NCBI RefSeq assembly: GCF_001704115.1
Contig: NZ_CP016895.1
Span: forward strand, 2,790,001 to 2,854,000
DNA from: Acinetobacter larvae
Lineage (GTDB): Bacteria > Pseudomonadota > Gammaproteobacteria > Pseudomonadales > Moraxellaceae
DNA: 64,000 nt
Reading direction: 5' to 3'
The notes under the pieces are model-generated. The model did no database searches, was not told the DNA's origin, and saw only the letters and a list, made by a program, of their open reading frames with translations. A program made the position numbers and the translations under genes. Positions 47,261 through 56,595 of the stretch are shown here, piece after piece (positions within the stretch are counted from its first letter, which is position 1; each line of letters opens with the position of its first letter).

Positions 47261-48328
47261 TTATTCTGTTAGGACCTGCTCTGCTGTTGGTGCTGTGGAT
47301 GTTGCAGATTTTTTGCACTTTTCCCATCCCAAATAAGGGGCAATTTTCTGACTAAAATCAAAAAGAATTTGTTGATATTGCGCATGGCTAAATGCATAAG
47401 GTAATTCGATGCGCAGCTCTTGTACCTGTTGTAACACTGGATCTTGCATCAGTCTATGTACAATTTCCTCACTACGACCAACCAGATCATGACTATACAC
47501 AGTGCCTCGTTCGCCAACTGGCGCTAAAGTTCGCTGCTGCCGTGATTGCGCGAATTTTCGGTATTGCTCAAGACTTTGTTGATCGGCACTGTCGGTTGGT
47601 ACAATCACCCGCCCAGCTGCAATACGCGTTTGCTGTTGTGCGCCAAGCGCCCTGCGATATTGCGCCAACAAATGCGATTGTGCTTGATAAAAATCATTAT
47701 GCCCCTCACCAGAACAAAGATTGCCTAATAAGAGGTTGAATCCCTGTTCAGCAGCCCAGGTGACTGATCGGAATGAACCGCCACCATACCATAGGCGCTG
47801 ACTTAATCCTGCCGCATAAGGTTGTATACGAGGGCGTTGCAATGCGGCTGGAGACTCAATTAGATCATCAGCCTCACCAAAATACTGACCTTGTAAATAA
47901 TGTCGCAGTTGTTCTATGCGCCGATATGAAAAATCTTGCTGCTGCCAGCCTGTGCCCCAGACGGCTGATCCAATTAAATCTAAATGCGCGGGCTGTCCTG
48001 CACTTAAACCGATGTTCAAACGCTGCCGAGATAAAATATCCACTGTCGCCAAATCTTCAGCCAAACGAAATGGACTTTCATAGCCCATCTGAATAACCGC
48101 AGCCCCCAATTCAATCGCGCTTGTCCTTTGACTGGCAGCAGCCAAAAAAGTACTCGCAGATGAAACGCCTGATTCTAAATGGCGTTGTCGAATCCAAGCA
48201 CCATTAAAGCCGAGACTTTCTGCATAGGAAAATAAATCCAGACTATGATTGAGCCCTGTATATGGATCATGATCTAAATAATTTCCAGCAATTAATAATG
48301 CAATATGCTTAATATTTAAAATGGACAT
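47261..48328 (-). CDS. LLM-class flavin-dependent oxidoreductase
   Basis: This 355-residue protein has a luciferase-like TIM barrel. Features are DHDPYTGLNHSLDLFSYAESLGFNGAWIRQRH, the FMN-region RLNIGLSAGQPAHLD and LWYGGGSFRSVTWAAEQGFNLLLG. Family members use reduced FMN (bacterial monooxygenases) or F420; FMN is likely here. The substrate is unknown. A 15-bp minisatellite lies upstream of its start. Confidence 0.82.
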   Translation of the reverse strand: MSILNIKHIALLIAGNYLDHDPYTGLNHSLDLFSYAESLGFNGAWIRQRHLESGVSSASTFLAAASQRTSAIELGAAVIQMGYESPFRLAEDLATVDILSRQRLNIGLSAGQPAHLDLIGSAVWGTGWQQQDFSYRRIEQLRHYLQGQYFGEADDLIESPAALQRPRIQPYAAGLSQRLWYGGGSFRSVTWAAEQGFNLLLGNLCSGEGHNDFYQAQSHLLAQYRRALGAQQQTRIAAGRVIVPTDSADQQSLEQYRKFAQSRQQRTLAPVGERGTVYSHDLVGRSEEIVHRLMQDPVLQQVQELRIELPYAFSHAQYQQILFDFSQKIAPYLGWEKCKKSATSTAPTAEQVLTE

Positions 48329-48683
48329 AAAATTAACTCAAGTCATCGTACAACCAATACCAGTAAATACATTTCCAGCGACATCAACAGATCAAACAAC
48401 ACATAGATGAATAAGCAGACTTCTTTCATAAATACCCAAGATTTAATCTGTTAACTTATAATTTATCAATGTTTAATCTATTAGCTTTTCATTTATTAAC
48501 ATTTAAGCTATTCGTGCTTAATTCATTAACACTTAATCTATTAATACTTAATCTATTAATAATTAACCTATTCATCTTTAGCTTATTCATCTTTAGCTTA
48601 TTCATCTTTAGCCTATTAATAGAGTTAATATTTAAAGGTAAATGATTTATTTTCCAAAGAAGCTAAATATAAAAATTTGAATT
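48329..48683. other. Intergenic region holding a 15-bp minisatellite
   Basis: Apart from the tandem repeat (48436-48630), this 355-bp AT-rich region shows nothing that I can support as a gene or promoter. Confidence 0.6.
48436..48630. repeat. 15-bp minisatellite, about 13 units
   Basis: Units fall every 15 bp: for example TTAATACTTAATCTA at 48541, TTAACACTTAATCTA at 48526, and TTCATCTTTAGCTTA at 48571 and 48586 with a one-base variant at 48601. Outer units are more degenerate. The period is exact throughout, so a plus-strand frame stays open with five-residue periodicity (see findings). Confidence 0.85.
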
Positions 48684-49697
48684 TTATTCATCAAAGCCTT
48701 TGGGATTAATTTGTGATGTCGTCACACCAACATCCCCCAAGCCCCATCGTGTCAGGACTTTTTCATAATGACCATTTTGAATCGTGCCTTGTAAAGCCTC
48801 TTGAACAGCATCGATTAATCCTGAGCCTTTTTTTACAGTCACGGCAACATCGGCTTTATCTTTTCCTGTAGCGGTAATATAACCAACTCGCTTAATATTG
48901 GAGCCGTTACGCAGATTCCATAATCCTAAAGAATCAGGAATCAGTAGCGCATCAACACGTTGTGACTGTAAAGCCAATTGTGCCGCAGAAGTATCTTGTA
49001 AATATACCGGTTGGGCTGGCGCGAGACCTTGCTTTATAAGCTGTTCATTCCATTGCAATAATAGCTTTTCTTGATTGGTTCCAGCACCTACGACAATTTT
49101 TAAGCCTGAAATATCTTTAGCGCTTTTGATCTCATGTATATCTTGTCGTTCTGGTTGAATATAAAAAGCTAAAACATCGGTCCGATAAGTCGCAAAATCA
49201 TATTTCTCTTTGCGTGCTTTAGTCACCGCAATATTAATCATGGCTGCATCATAACGCCCAGCCTGAATGCCTAAAGGCCAATCCTCCCAAGACGTAGGCA
49301 CTAATTTTAGTTGCAAGCCCAAGCTATCTGCGATTAAGCGTGCGATATCGACCTCCGCACCAATCACAGTCTGATTATCAAGTGCCAAAGAGGTTAAGGG
49401 CGGTGTTGTGACATGTACTGCCACCGTAAAATAACCGGGGTTTAAAAAGTGGTAATTGGACGGAATTTTTGCCATGGCAGCAGCATTGGCTGTGGTATGT
49501 ATTGGTACAGTATTCTGTTTGATAATTTGACTTTCTTGTGCTGTTTGCTTGCTCAGTGCTGCTGTTGTCGATTCTGTTGCCGATGCTACAGCATCTCCAG
49601 TTTCACTACTTTCGCCACATGCTGTGAGAAAAAAACAACAGCCCAACAGTATTGTGATCAAATGAGCATTTAATATTTTAGGGTAAATTACAAGCAT
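48684..49697 (-). CDS. Amino-acid ABC-type substrate-binding lipoprotein
   Basis: This 337-residue protein has a lipoprotein signal with lipobox LTAC (C27) and a Ser/Thr-rich spacer of about 45 residues. The following SBP_bac_3 domain has GYFTVAVHVTTPPLTSL, GAEVDIARLIADSLGLQLKLV, YDAAMINIAVTKARKEKYDF and a second lobe with GLKIVVGAGTNQEKLL. It would bind a polar amino acid or a related compound. No permease or ATPase gene is next to it, so it is an orphan binding protein here. Confidence 0.85.
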   Translation of the reverse strand: MLVIYPKILNAHLITILLGCCFFLTACGESSETGDAVASATESTTAALSKQTAQESQIIKQNTVPIHTTANAAAMAKIPSNYHFLNPGYFTVAVHVTTPPLTSLALDNQTVIGAEVDIARLIADSLGLQLKLVPTSWEDWPLGIQAGRYDAAMINIAVTKARKEKYDFATYRTDVLAFYIQPERQDIHEIKSAKDISGLKIVVGAGTNQEKLLLQWNEQLIKQGLAPAQPVYLQDTSAAQLALQSQRVDALLIPDSLGLWNLRNGSNIKRVGYITATGKDKADVAVTVKKGSGLIDAVQEALQGTIQNGHYEKVLTRWGLGDVGVTTSQINPKGFDE

Positions 49698-49907
49698 TTA
49701 TACCTCTATACATCTGAGTAATGTCAGTCATGAACTTTGATGCAAATAAAAATACCTGTAAAAAACAATAAAAAATATATCATTAAAATGATTAACATAT
49801 CTCTAAATTAGATTATAGGCGCAATATAACCATATCTTTAAAAATTATTTTATTGCACTTAAAAATAAAAGTATAAAAATCCGACCTTATCCCAAAAAAC
49901 CAATGAA

Positions 49908-51047
49908 ATGAAATACCTAATTACAAGCATCTTCACTTTATATTTACTACAACAACACGCATATGCAAATGTTGATATTATAAATATTGATCAACCATTA
50001 CATAATGAAGATCAACTTAAAATATCCACGCATGGAAGTTATAGGCTTCAAGCCCTATTATTTGATGAGTACAATGAGATGAATGAAAAACAAAAATACC
50101 GCAGGGATGGTTATAATGCTGCTAGTAAATTTTATATTGATGCCGAATATAAATTCAATGATGACTTGGCATTGCTCTATGGCTATCAAGCTTTTTTTAA
50201 TCCTCTCAAAACTTTAAATTGGCAAGGACATTATCAGAATGGTGAACAAGCATTCACACGAGAACAATCTTATTTGGGTTTATCCAGTACAACATATGGC
50301 ACAGTGAAATACGGTCAAATCCAGAGCTTATATTATGATTTAATCGGTCAAAGACTTGATCTTTATGACTATGCAGTCATTGGGCAACCTGCGGCATGGA
50401 GTTCATTTGCACATTATGACGGCAGTGCATCGACTAAAAATACTCTACGTTATGAAAAAAAATTTCAATCATTTGATGTATATGCGGCATATTTATTGAA
50501 TAATCATGATACCGATACGCAGCAGAATTTTTTATACCAAAAAAAGCAAGGATTATCTTTAGGTCTAGATCTACGCCTGCAACCCAATCTCTCCCTGAGT
50601 AGTGTTTGGCATCATGTAGATGCCAATTTACGAGATAAAAACAATCATCTCGAAAAAAAGTTTAATCAAGAAATGTTTGGCTCAGCCTTATTTTACAATA
50701 ACGATCGCTGGTTAATCGGTGTGGGAGGTGGATGGTATAAAAATATTGTTCCAAACTACTTACTCAAAGAAAGTTTTCCTCAAAAAGATATTGAGGCCTA
50801 TGGCTATCAGTATTATGTGGGCTATAAATTTAACCTAGAGCATCCATTCCTACAGTCCATACGCCCGTATATCATGGGCTATGGCGCGACTTTTAAAAAA
50901 GCCATGCATTACGACCGCAATGACTATGGTTTTGGTTTTGCCTTAAAATTTAAATATAAATTTGGCTTCGACTTTGAACATTTTTTTACCCAAGATTCTC
51001 AACATACGCCCGATGTAAGCTTATTTAGGCTGCGTTATGATTGGTAA
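49908..51047 (+). CDS. Outer-membrane porin
   Basis: This 379-residue protein has a signal peptide (ending near AYANVD) and an alternating beta-strand pattern of a 16-strand Gram-negative porin: DDLALLYGYQAFFNPL, REQSYLGLSSTTYGTVKYGQIQS and a terminal strand SLFRLRYDW with C-terminal aromatic W. It resembles the general porin_4 group used for small solutes. Its strands are rich in Tyr, Asn and Lys. The upstream 210 bp is very AT-rich. No ligand can be assigned. Confidence 0.8.
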   Translation: MKYLITSIFTLYLLQQHAYANVDIINIDQPLHNEDQLKISTHGSYRLQALLFDEYNEMNEKQKYRRDGYNAASKFYIDAEYKFNDDLALLYGYQAFFNPLKTLNWQGHYQNGEQAFTREQSYLGLSSTTYGTVKYGQIQSLYYDLIGQRLDLYDYAVIGQPAAWSSFAHYDGSASTKNTLRYEKKFQSFDVYAAYLLNNHDTDTQQNFLYQKKQGLSLGLDLRLQPNLSLSSVWHHVDANLRDKNNHLEKKFNQEMFGSALFYNNDRWLIGVGGGWYKNIVPNYLLKESFPQKDIEAYGYQYYVGYKFNLEHPFLQSIRPYIMGYGATFKKAMHYDRNDYGFGFALKFKYKFGFDFEHFFTQDSQHTPDVSLFRLRYDW

Positions 51048-51080
51048 AGAAATCATCAGCGTCAAATCAAATCTCGACAT

Positions 51081-51110
51081 ATAATCAATTCACGAATAAT
51101 CAATTCACGA
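51081..51110. repeat. 15-bp tandem duplication
   Basis: ATAATCAATTCACGA occurs twice in perfect tandem (51081-51095 and 51096-51110) between the porin and GST genes. Confidence 0.9.
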
Positions 51111-51167
51111 AGTCCTATTGCTATTCCCAAGATCAGCAATAGCTCACAAACAAAGGAGTTGTTTTAC

Positions 51168-51791
51168 ATGATTCGGATTTTAGGTCGCTCAAACTCAATT
51201 AATGTCCGTAAAGTGCTCTGGCTATGCGAAGAGCTTAATATTCCGTTTCAACGTGAGGACTGGGGCAAAGGCTTCCAATCCACACAAGGTGAAGAATTTA
51301 TTCAACTCAACCCCAATGCAACGATTCCTGTCATCATAGATGGTGATTTTAGTTTATGGCAATCCAATAGCATCATTCGTTATTTGGCCAACCAATACCA
51401 AGGACAGGCACTCTATCCAACCCAGCCACAACAACGTGCACGGATTGATCAATGGGTTGATTGGCAAGCTATTGAACTCAATAACAGCTGGAGCTATGCT
51501 GTCATGCATTTGGTTCGTCATTCTCCATTGCATCAAGACCTTGAATTGGTTGCAAAAAGCATCCAAGCGTGGAGCAATAGCATGGCGATCTTAGAAGCAC
51601 AATTAGAAAAAACCCAAGCCTATGTTGTAGGAGATTGTTTTAGTCTGGCTGATATTGTCATCGGATTATCTGTACAACGTTGGATGTTAACGCCTTTTGA
51701 GAAACCAGAACTCCCATATATTGCCGATTATTATGCTTTACTCAGCCAACGCGCAGCCTATTTAAAATGGGGCAATAATGGTCAGAACTAA
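51168..51791 (+). CDS. Glutathione S-transferase family protein
   Basis: This 207-residue protein has an N-terminal thioredoxin-like domain (RILGRSNSINVRKVLWLCEEL, NPNATIPVIIDGDFSLWQSNSIIRYLA with the glutathione-binding cis-Pro and S) and a C-terminal helical domain with FSLADIVIGLSVQRW. The ATG at 51168 has AGGAG nine bases upstream. The catalytic residue is probably the serine of GRSNS, as in many bacterial forms. Substrate unknown. Confidence 0.9.
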   Translation: MIRILGRSNSINVRKVLWLCEELNIPFQREDWGKGFQSTQGEEFIQLNPNATIPVIIDGDFSLWQSNSIIRYLANQYQGQALYPTQPQQRARIDQWVDWQAIELNNSWSYAVMHLVRHSPLHQDLELVAKSIQAWSNSMAILEAQLEKTQAYVVGDCFSLADIVIGLSVQRWMLTPFEKPELPYIADYYALLSQRAAYLKWGNNGQN

Positions 51792-51927
51792 TCACATCAT
51801 CGTGCTGTCATCGCTATCTGCCTGAACCCAACCACAAATTATTCAAAAAAATCAAAGCATAAAAAACTCAGCCATCGACACCGTGTATGGGTCTAATGAC
51901 TGAGTCCTTGCCTCAACATAACAAAAC

Positions 51928-51963
51928 CACCTTGTGTTTGAATGGGCAAACACAAGGTTTTGC
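51928..51963. terminator. Bidirectional terminator between GST and gabD
   Basis: CCTTGTGTTTG at 51930-51940 pairs exactly with CAAACACAAGG at 51947-51957; TTTTGCGTTTT follows on plus, and GGTTTTGTT on minus. Confidence 0.8.
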
Positions 51964-51978
51964 GTTTTACGGTGAAAT

Positions 51979-53427
51979 TTACTCAGATAAATCGACACAG
52001 AGATATTTAATTTCTACATAGTCCTCAATACCGTATTGCGAGCCTTCACGACCTAGACCTGATTGTTTAACACCACCAAAGGGTGAGACTTCATTGGAAA
52101 TTAATCCCGTATTCACCCCAACCATGCCGTATTCTAAAGCCTCTCCTACGCGCCATTGCCGTGCAGTACTTTGACTAAAGAAATAGGCAGCCAAACCAAA
52201 CTCGGTATCATTGGTCATTTGAATGACTTCTTCTTCTGTTTTAAAAGAAAATAACGCAGCCAAGGGTCCAAAAGTTTCCTCACGCGCCACACGCATTGCC
52301 GCTGTAACACCGGTCAATACTGTTGGTGCAAAGAAGGTATTGTCGGCAGCAAGGCGTTGCCCACCTATTTTGACACTGGCACCTTTACTAACCGCGTCAG
52401 CAATATGCGCTTCAACTTTGGCAACCGCCTCTTCATCGATCAAGGGTCCTTGGGTCGTTCCCGCTAAGCGACCATCGCCAACTTTCAGTTTCTCGACTTC
52501 AGCCACCACACGTTCACTGACCACATCGTAAATCGATTCATGAATATAAATACGATTGGCACAGACACAGGTTTGTCCACTATTACGGAACTTACTGGCA
52601 ATGATGCCTTTGACCGCCTGCTCGATATTGGCATCGTCAAACACGATCACAGGAGCATTGCCGCCCAACTCTAAGGACAGTTTCTTAATGGTCGGAGCAC
52701 ATTGCTGCATTAAGATACGCCCTACCTCTGTCGAGCCGGTAAAGCTGAGCTTACGCACCACATCACTGGCACACAGCACTTGCCCAACCGCCACTGAATC
52801 ACCACTTAAGGTGATCATCACATCGACAGGTAAACCAGCTTGTAAAGCCAATACTTCTAGTGCATAAGCACTCAATGGCGTTTGTTCAGCAGGTTTAATC
52901 AGCATTGAGCAACCCGCTGCCAAAGCTGGGGCAATTTTACGGGTAATCATCGCCGCTGGGAAATTCCACGGCGTAATCGCAGCCGTTACCCCAATCGGTT
53001 GTTTTAAGACCAATAACCGTTGCTGTGCTTGGGTGGGCTGTAAAATATCCCCTTCTATACGCCGCGCTTGTTCTGCAAACCAGCGGATAAAAGAAGCCGC
53101 ATAGGCAATTTCACCACGAGCTTCAGCTAAGGGCTTGCCTTGCTCTGCCGTAAGAATCTGCGCTAAATTTTCTTGATGTTGCAAAATCAGCTGATACCAT
53201 GCCCAGAGGATATCGGCACGTTGCAAAGCCGTTAATTTTTTAAAAGCAGCTTGTGCTTGTTCTGAACGTGCGATTGCGGCATGTACCGAATCGCGATCAT
53301 GTTTTTTGACCCAAGCTAAGCTTTCACCCGTTGCCGCATCCTGTACTTCAATGCTTTCTATTCCTTGCGGTACTTGAAAGTAAATATCAGGATGTGCAAG
53401 TAAGTCATGAAATTTTTGATCAATCAT
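51979..53427 (-). CDS. gabD: GabD, succinate-semialdehyde dehydrogenase
   Basis: This 482-residue NAD(P)-dependent aldehyde dehydrogenase oxidises succinate semialdehyde to succinate. It has the cofactor segment ITPWNFPAAMITRKIAPALAAG, catalytic Glu in LSLELGGNAPVIV, catalytic Cys in NSGQTCVCANR, and the GabD-type end PFGGVKQSGLGREGS. Its ATG overlaps the gabT stop by 8 bp, which implies coupled translation. With gabT it completes GABA conversion to succinate. Confidence 0.93.
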   Translation of the reverse strand: MIDQKFHDLLAHPDIYFQVPQGIESIEVQDAATGESLAWVKKHDRDSVHAAIARSEQAQAAFKKLTALQRADILWAWYQLILQHQENLAQILTAEQGKPLAEARGEIAYAASFIRWFAEQARRIEGDILQPTQAQQRLLVLKQPIGVTAAITPWNFPAAMITRKIAPALAAGCSMLIKPAEQTPLSAYALEVLALQAGLPVDVMITLSGDSVAVGQVLCASDVVRKLSFTGSTEVGRILMQQCAPTIKKLSLELGGNAPVIVFDDANIEQAVKGIIASKFRNSGQTCVCANRIYIHESIYDVVSERVVAEVEKLKVGDGRLAGTTQGPLIDEEAVAKVEAHIADAVSKGASVKIGGQRLAADNTFFAPTVLTGVTAAMRVAREETFGPLAALFSFKTEEEVIQMTNDTEFGLAAYFFSQSTARQWRVGEALEYGMVGVNTGLISNEVSPFGGVKQSGLGREGSQYGIEDYVEIKYLCVDLSE

Positions 53428-54706
53428 AAGTTAAGTCCGCTTTCTTTTCAGCAACTGCCGCAAAACTCTGTTTAAGAATATCCAGAGCAGTTTTAAATTG
53501 CGCATCAGGAATGGTCAATGGATATAAGAAGCGGATGACATTTGCCTTTCTGCCACAGGTTAATAAGATCAACTGTTGACGCATCGCATTGTCCTGAATT
53601 GCTTTGGCTTGTTCGGCTGTATCAAGCTCCACCGCAATCATAGATCCAAGACCACGTATGTCGCGCACAAAATGATGCGTTTGTTTGAGGTCTTCTAATA
53701 CATCAACCAATTGATCTCCAAGCAGATTGGCACGTTCACAGAGCTGTTCTTCTTCAATCACGTCAATGACCGCATGTGCTGCAGCAACAGCCAATGGATT
53801 ACCGGCATATGTACCGCCCAAACCACCCGGATTGGGTGCATCCATGACATCAGCTCGTCCAACCACAGCTGAAATCGGGAATCCACCCCCTAGACTTTTT
53901 GCCATGGTAATCAAATCTGCACGGACCTGTGGGTGATGCTGCATTGCAAAAAGTTTACCAGTTCGTGCGAAACCAGTTTGTACTTCGTCTGCAATCAACA
54001 AGATACCATGATCATCACAGATTTCACGTAGACGAATCATCAATTCTGCTGGGGCTACATTGAAGCCCCCCTCACCTTGTACAGGTTCTAACACAATTGC
54101 GGCAACATCATGTGCGGCAATATCAGTACTAAAAATTTCTTCTAAGCTTTCAATGGCATCGGCAACTGACACACCATTGACTGCAACAGGATAGCGCGCA
54201 TGGTACACACCACTTGGCATCACACCAAAATCGCGTTTATACGGTGCGGTTTTTCCTGTCATCGCCATGGTCATAAAGGTACGACCATGAAAAGCCCCCC
54301 CAAAAGTAATCACCCCATGACGTTTGGTGGCAGCACGTGCAATTTTAATTGCATTTTCAACAGCTTCTGCACCAGTTGTAAATAAAGCAGCTTTGGCTGG
54401 TCCTGCAATCGGTGCGCGCTGAATAATTTTTTCTACCAAAGCAATATAGCTTTCATAAGGTACGATTTGATAAGCAGTATGACTAAATTTATTTAATTGT
54501 GCTGCCACAGCTGCCGTAACTTTTGGATGGCAATGGCCGGTATTTAAAACGGCTATACCGCCAGCAAAATCGATATACGCATTGCCTTGCTGATCCCAGA
54601 TGGTGGCATTTTCAGCACGCTCGACATACCACTGGCACATTACACCAACGCCACGTGGCGTGGCTTGTAATTTTCTATCATTGATTGCTGCGTTGTGAGT
54701 ATCCAT
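53420..54706 (-). CDS. gabT: GabT, 4-aminobutyrate aminotransferase
   Basis: This PLP-dependent class III aminotransferase of about 428 residues moves the amino group of GABA to 2-oxoglutarate. The PLP site is seen in ALFTTGAEAVENAIKIARA, LIADEVQTGFARTG and the Schiff-base Lys in MAKSLGGGFPISAVVG. The start at 54706 (MDTHN) has AGAGGA at the right distance; an ATG at 54721 would add five residues. It is upstream of and overlaps gabD. It is divergent from the aldehyde dehydrogenase operon. Confidence 0.93.
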   Translation of the reverse strand: MDTHNAAINDRKLQATPRGVGVMCQWYVERAENATIWDQQGNAYIDFAGGIAVLNTGHCHPKVTAAVAAQLNKFSHTAYQIVPYESYIALVEKIIQRAPIAGPAKAALFTTGAEAVENAIKIARAATKRHGVITFGGAFHGRTFMTMAMTGKTAPYKRDFGVMPSGVYHARYPVAVNGVSVADAIESLEEIFSTDIAAHDVAAIVLEPVQGEGGFNVAPAELMIRLREICDDHGILLIADEVQTGFARTGKLFAMQHHPQVRADLITMAKSLGGGFPISAVVGRADVMDAPNPGGLGGTYAGNPLAVAAAHAVIDVIEEEQLCERANLLGDQLVDVLEDLKQTHHFVRDIRGLGSMIAVELDTAEQAKAIQDNAMRQQLILLTCGRKANVIRFLYPLTIPDAQFKTALDILKQSFAAVAEKKADLTYD

Positions 54707-54809
54707 CTTCATTCCTCTCATGTTCTTCTTACGCTTAGGGCTTAGATCTCCTTCAGACCGAAGCCATTACGGTTGCCCCTAATGTGTGCTCTTTGCCTCC
54801 CACATACTA

Positions 54810-54842
54810 GAGCCAATTAGTTCAAATTATTAGGAGCCAATT
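54810..54842. promoter_or_regulatory. Direct repeat upstream of gabT
   Basis: GAGCCAATT occurs at 54810-54818 and 54834-54842, starts 24 bp apart, about 104 bp from the gabT start. GabR/MocR-type regulators often bind direct repeats, and one is encoded at 62167; the link is an inference. Confidence 0.35.
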
Positions 54843-55026
54843 TTTATCTCGGTTTATTAAAATCTCCTAAGCTGTGCAATAACTTTAGCCCAAAAGTATT
54901 TTTTTATTTTTCAATAGTACCAATGAAATATTTTTTTATATTATAAATCAATATATTACATCAATTAAAAATAATAAAACTTAGCAATTAAATACTTCCT
55001 TTTTGGGATGCCCAATTAAAAAAACG

Positions 55027-55068
55027 TTGACAGCCATTTTTAAACATAATACATATAGTGTTATATGT
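55027..55068 (+). promoter_or_regulatory. Promoter of the aldehyde dehydrogenase operon with operator-like palindrome
   Basis: A perfect -35 TTGACA (55027-55032) is 17 bp from a -10-like TACATA (55050-55055). The inverted repeat ACATATA / TATATGT with GTGT between (55051-55068) overlaps the -10, as a repressor site would. Confidence 0.5.
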
Positions 55069-55136
55069 TAAAACATAGCGCAGTTGAAACTGCAGTCAAA
55101 TCTTAAGTAAAAACTCAAGTAAAAGGATTTCCACAA

Positions 55137-56567
55137 ATGGACAAGAAACAACTCAAACATTTTATCAATGGCGACTATAGCGTAAGCCAAGGAACTGAAT
55201 ATTTTGATTTGGTTAGCCCTGTTACCGGCGAGGTCTATGCACAGTCCCCCAATGCCACAGCAGCAGATGTTGATGCCGCTTATGCAGCGGCCAAAGCTGC
55301 CTTTAAAATTTGGGGGCGCAGCACACCTTCGGCACGACAAAAAGCATTACTTAATTTGGCGGATGCCATCGTTGCCCATTCAGATCGTTTGGTCGAAGCA
55401 CAAAGTCGCAATACTGGACAATTAAAACACCTGATTGCCTCTGAAGAGGTTGCGGTATGTGCAGATCAGATTCGCTTCTTTGCTGGCGCAGCACGTTTAC
55501 TTAACGGCACCGCCACAGCTGAATATATGGATGGTCTAACCTCCAGCATTCGCCGTGAACCAATTGGCGTGGTGGGTCAGGTTACGCCATGGAACTACCC
55601 CTTAATGATGGCAGTCTGGAAAATTGCACCCGCCTTGGCCGCAGGCAATACCGTGGTGCTCAAACCCAGTGATACCACCCCTGAAAGTACCTTATTACTG
55701 GCGGAAATCGCAGCGCCATTTTTCCCCAAAGGTGCTTTTAACGTGGTATTAGGCAATGCCGATGTCGGCTCTAAAGTGGTTTCACATAAAACACCAGCAT
55801 TGGTGTCTATCACTGGCTCAGTTCGTGCTGGCTTACAAGTCGCCGCGTCTGCTGCAGCCAATCTGGCCAAAGCTCACTTAGAGCTGGGGGGTAAAGCACC
55901 GGTCTTGGTGTTTGAGGATGCCGACTTAGACAAAGCCGCAGAAATGATCGCCATGACAGGGTATTTTAATGCGGGTCAGGACTGTACTGCTGCGACACGT
56001 GTTGTTGTCTCTGAACAGGTTTATGATCAGTTCTTGCAAAAACTAATCACAGCCGCGAAAAATACTCGCTTTGGTTGCCCCGATGATGAAGATGCGTTAT
56101 ATGGTCCACTCAACAATGCCAATCAACTGAAAAATGTCACGGCGTTTATTCAAAATCTTCCACCGCATGCCAAAGTAGAAACCGGGGGTAAACAAGCAGA
56201 CCGTGCTGGTTTTTATTTTGAGCCAACAGTCATCACAGGCTTACAGCAACATGATGATGCCATTCAAAATGAAATCTTTGGTCCAGTCATTACTGTACAA
56301 AAATTTAGTGATGAAGCCGATGCCATAGAGAAAGCCAATGATGTCGACTATGGCTTAGCATCAAGTGTCTGGACACAAGACCATGCCCGTGCTACCCGTC
56401 TATCACGTGAGCTCGACTTCGGTACAGTTTGGGTCAATACCCATATTCCACTGACCGCAGAAATGCCCCATGGCGGCTTTAAAAAGTCTGGTTATGGCAA
56501 AGACTTATCGGCTTATGGCTTTGAAGAATATACCCGTATCAAACATGTCATGAGCGCTAACGACTAA
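55137..56567 (+). CDS. Aldehyde dehydrogenase, aminobutyraldehyde type (PatD-like)
   Basis: This 476-residue NAD-dependent aldehyde dehydrogenase has cofactor segment VTPWNYPLMMAVWKIAPALAAG, catalytic Glu in HLELGGKAPVLV, and catalytic Cys in NAGQDCTAATR. Overall it resembles gamma-aminobutyraldehyde dehydrogenases (PatD) and betaine-aldehyde dehydrogenases more than GabD. In this island it probably oxidises an aminoaldehyde to GABA or a related amino acid. It heads an operon with the NTF2-fold gene 28 bp downstream. Confidence 0.85.
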   Translation: MDKKQLKHFINGDYSVSQGTEYFDLVSPVTGEVYAQSPNATAADVDAAYAAAKAAFKIWGRSTPSARQKALLNLADAIVAHSDRLVEAQSRNTGQLKHLIASEEVAVCADQIRFFAGAARLLNGTATAEYMDGLTSSIRREPIGVVGQVTPWNYPLMMAVWKIAPALAAGNTVVLKPSDTTPESTLLLAEIAAPFFPKGAFNVVLGNADVGSKVVSHKTPALVSITGSVRAGLQVAASAAANLAKAHLELGGKAPVLVFEDADLDKAAEMIAMTGYFNAGQDCTAATRVVVSEQVYDQFLQKLITAAKNTRFGCPDDEDALYGPLNNANQLKNVTAFIQNLPPHAKVETGGKQADRAGFYFEPTVITGLQQHDDAIQNEIFGPVITVQKFSDEADAIEKANDVDYGLASSVWTQDHARATRLSRELDFGTVWVNTHIPLTAEMPHGGFKKSGYGKDLSAYGFEEYTRIKHVMSAND

Positions 56568-56595
56568 TCGAGTAAATCATCAAAGGAAGACCCGC

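Larger units (their letters stand above)
54707..55136. other. Divergent control region of the GABA island
   Basis: This AT-rich region of about 430 bp lies between gabT and the aldehyde dehydrogenase gene. It holds a direct repeat GAGCCAATT at 54810 and 54834, a promoter with overlapping palindrome (55027-55068) and an inverted repeat GCAGTTGAAACTGC at 55080-55093. No gene is apparent. Confidence 0.6.

Noticed and set aside
48451..48615. Iteron-type replication origin
   Set aside because: No Rep gene, DnaA box cluster or plasmid context; units are degenerate AT-rich 15-mers.
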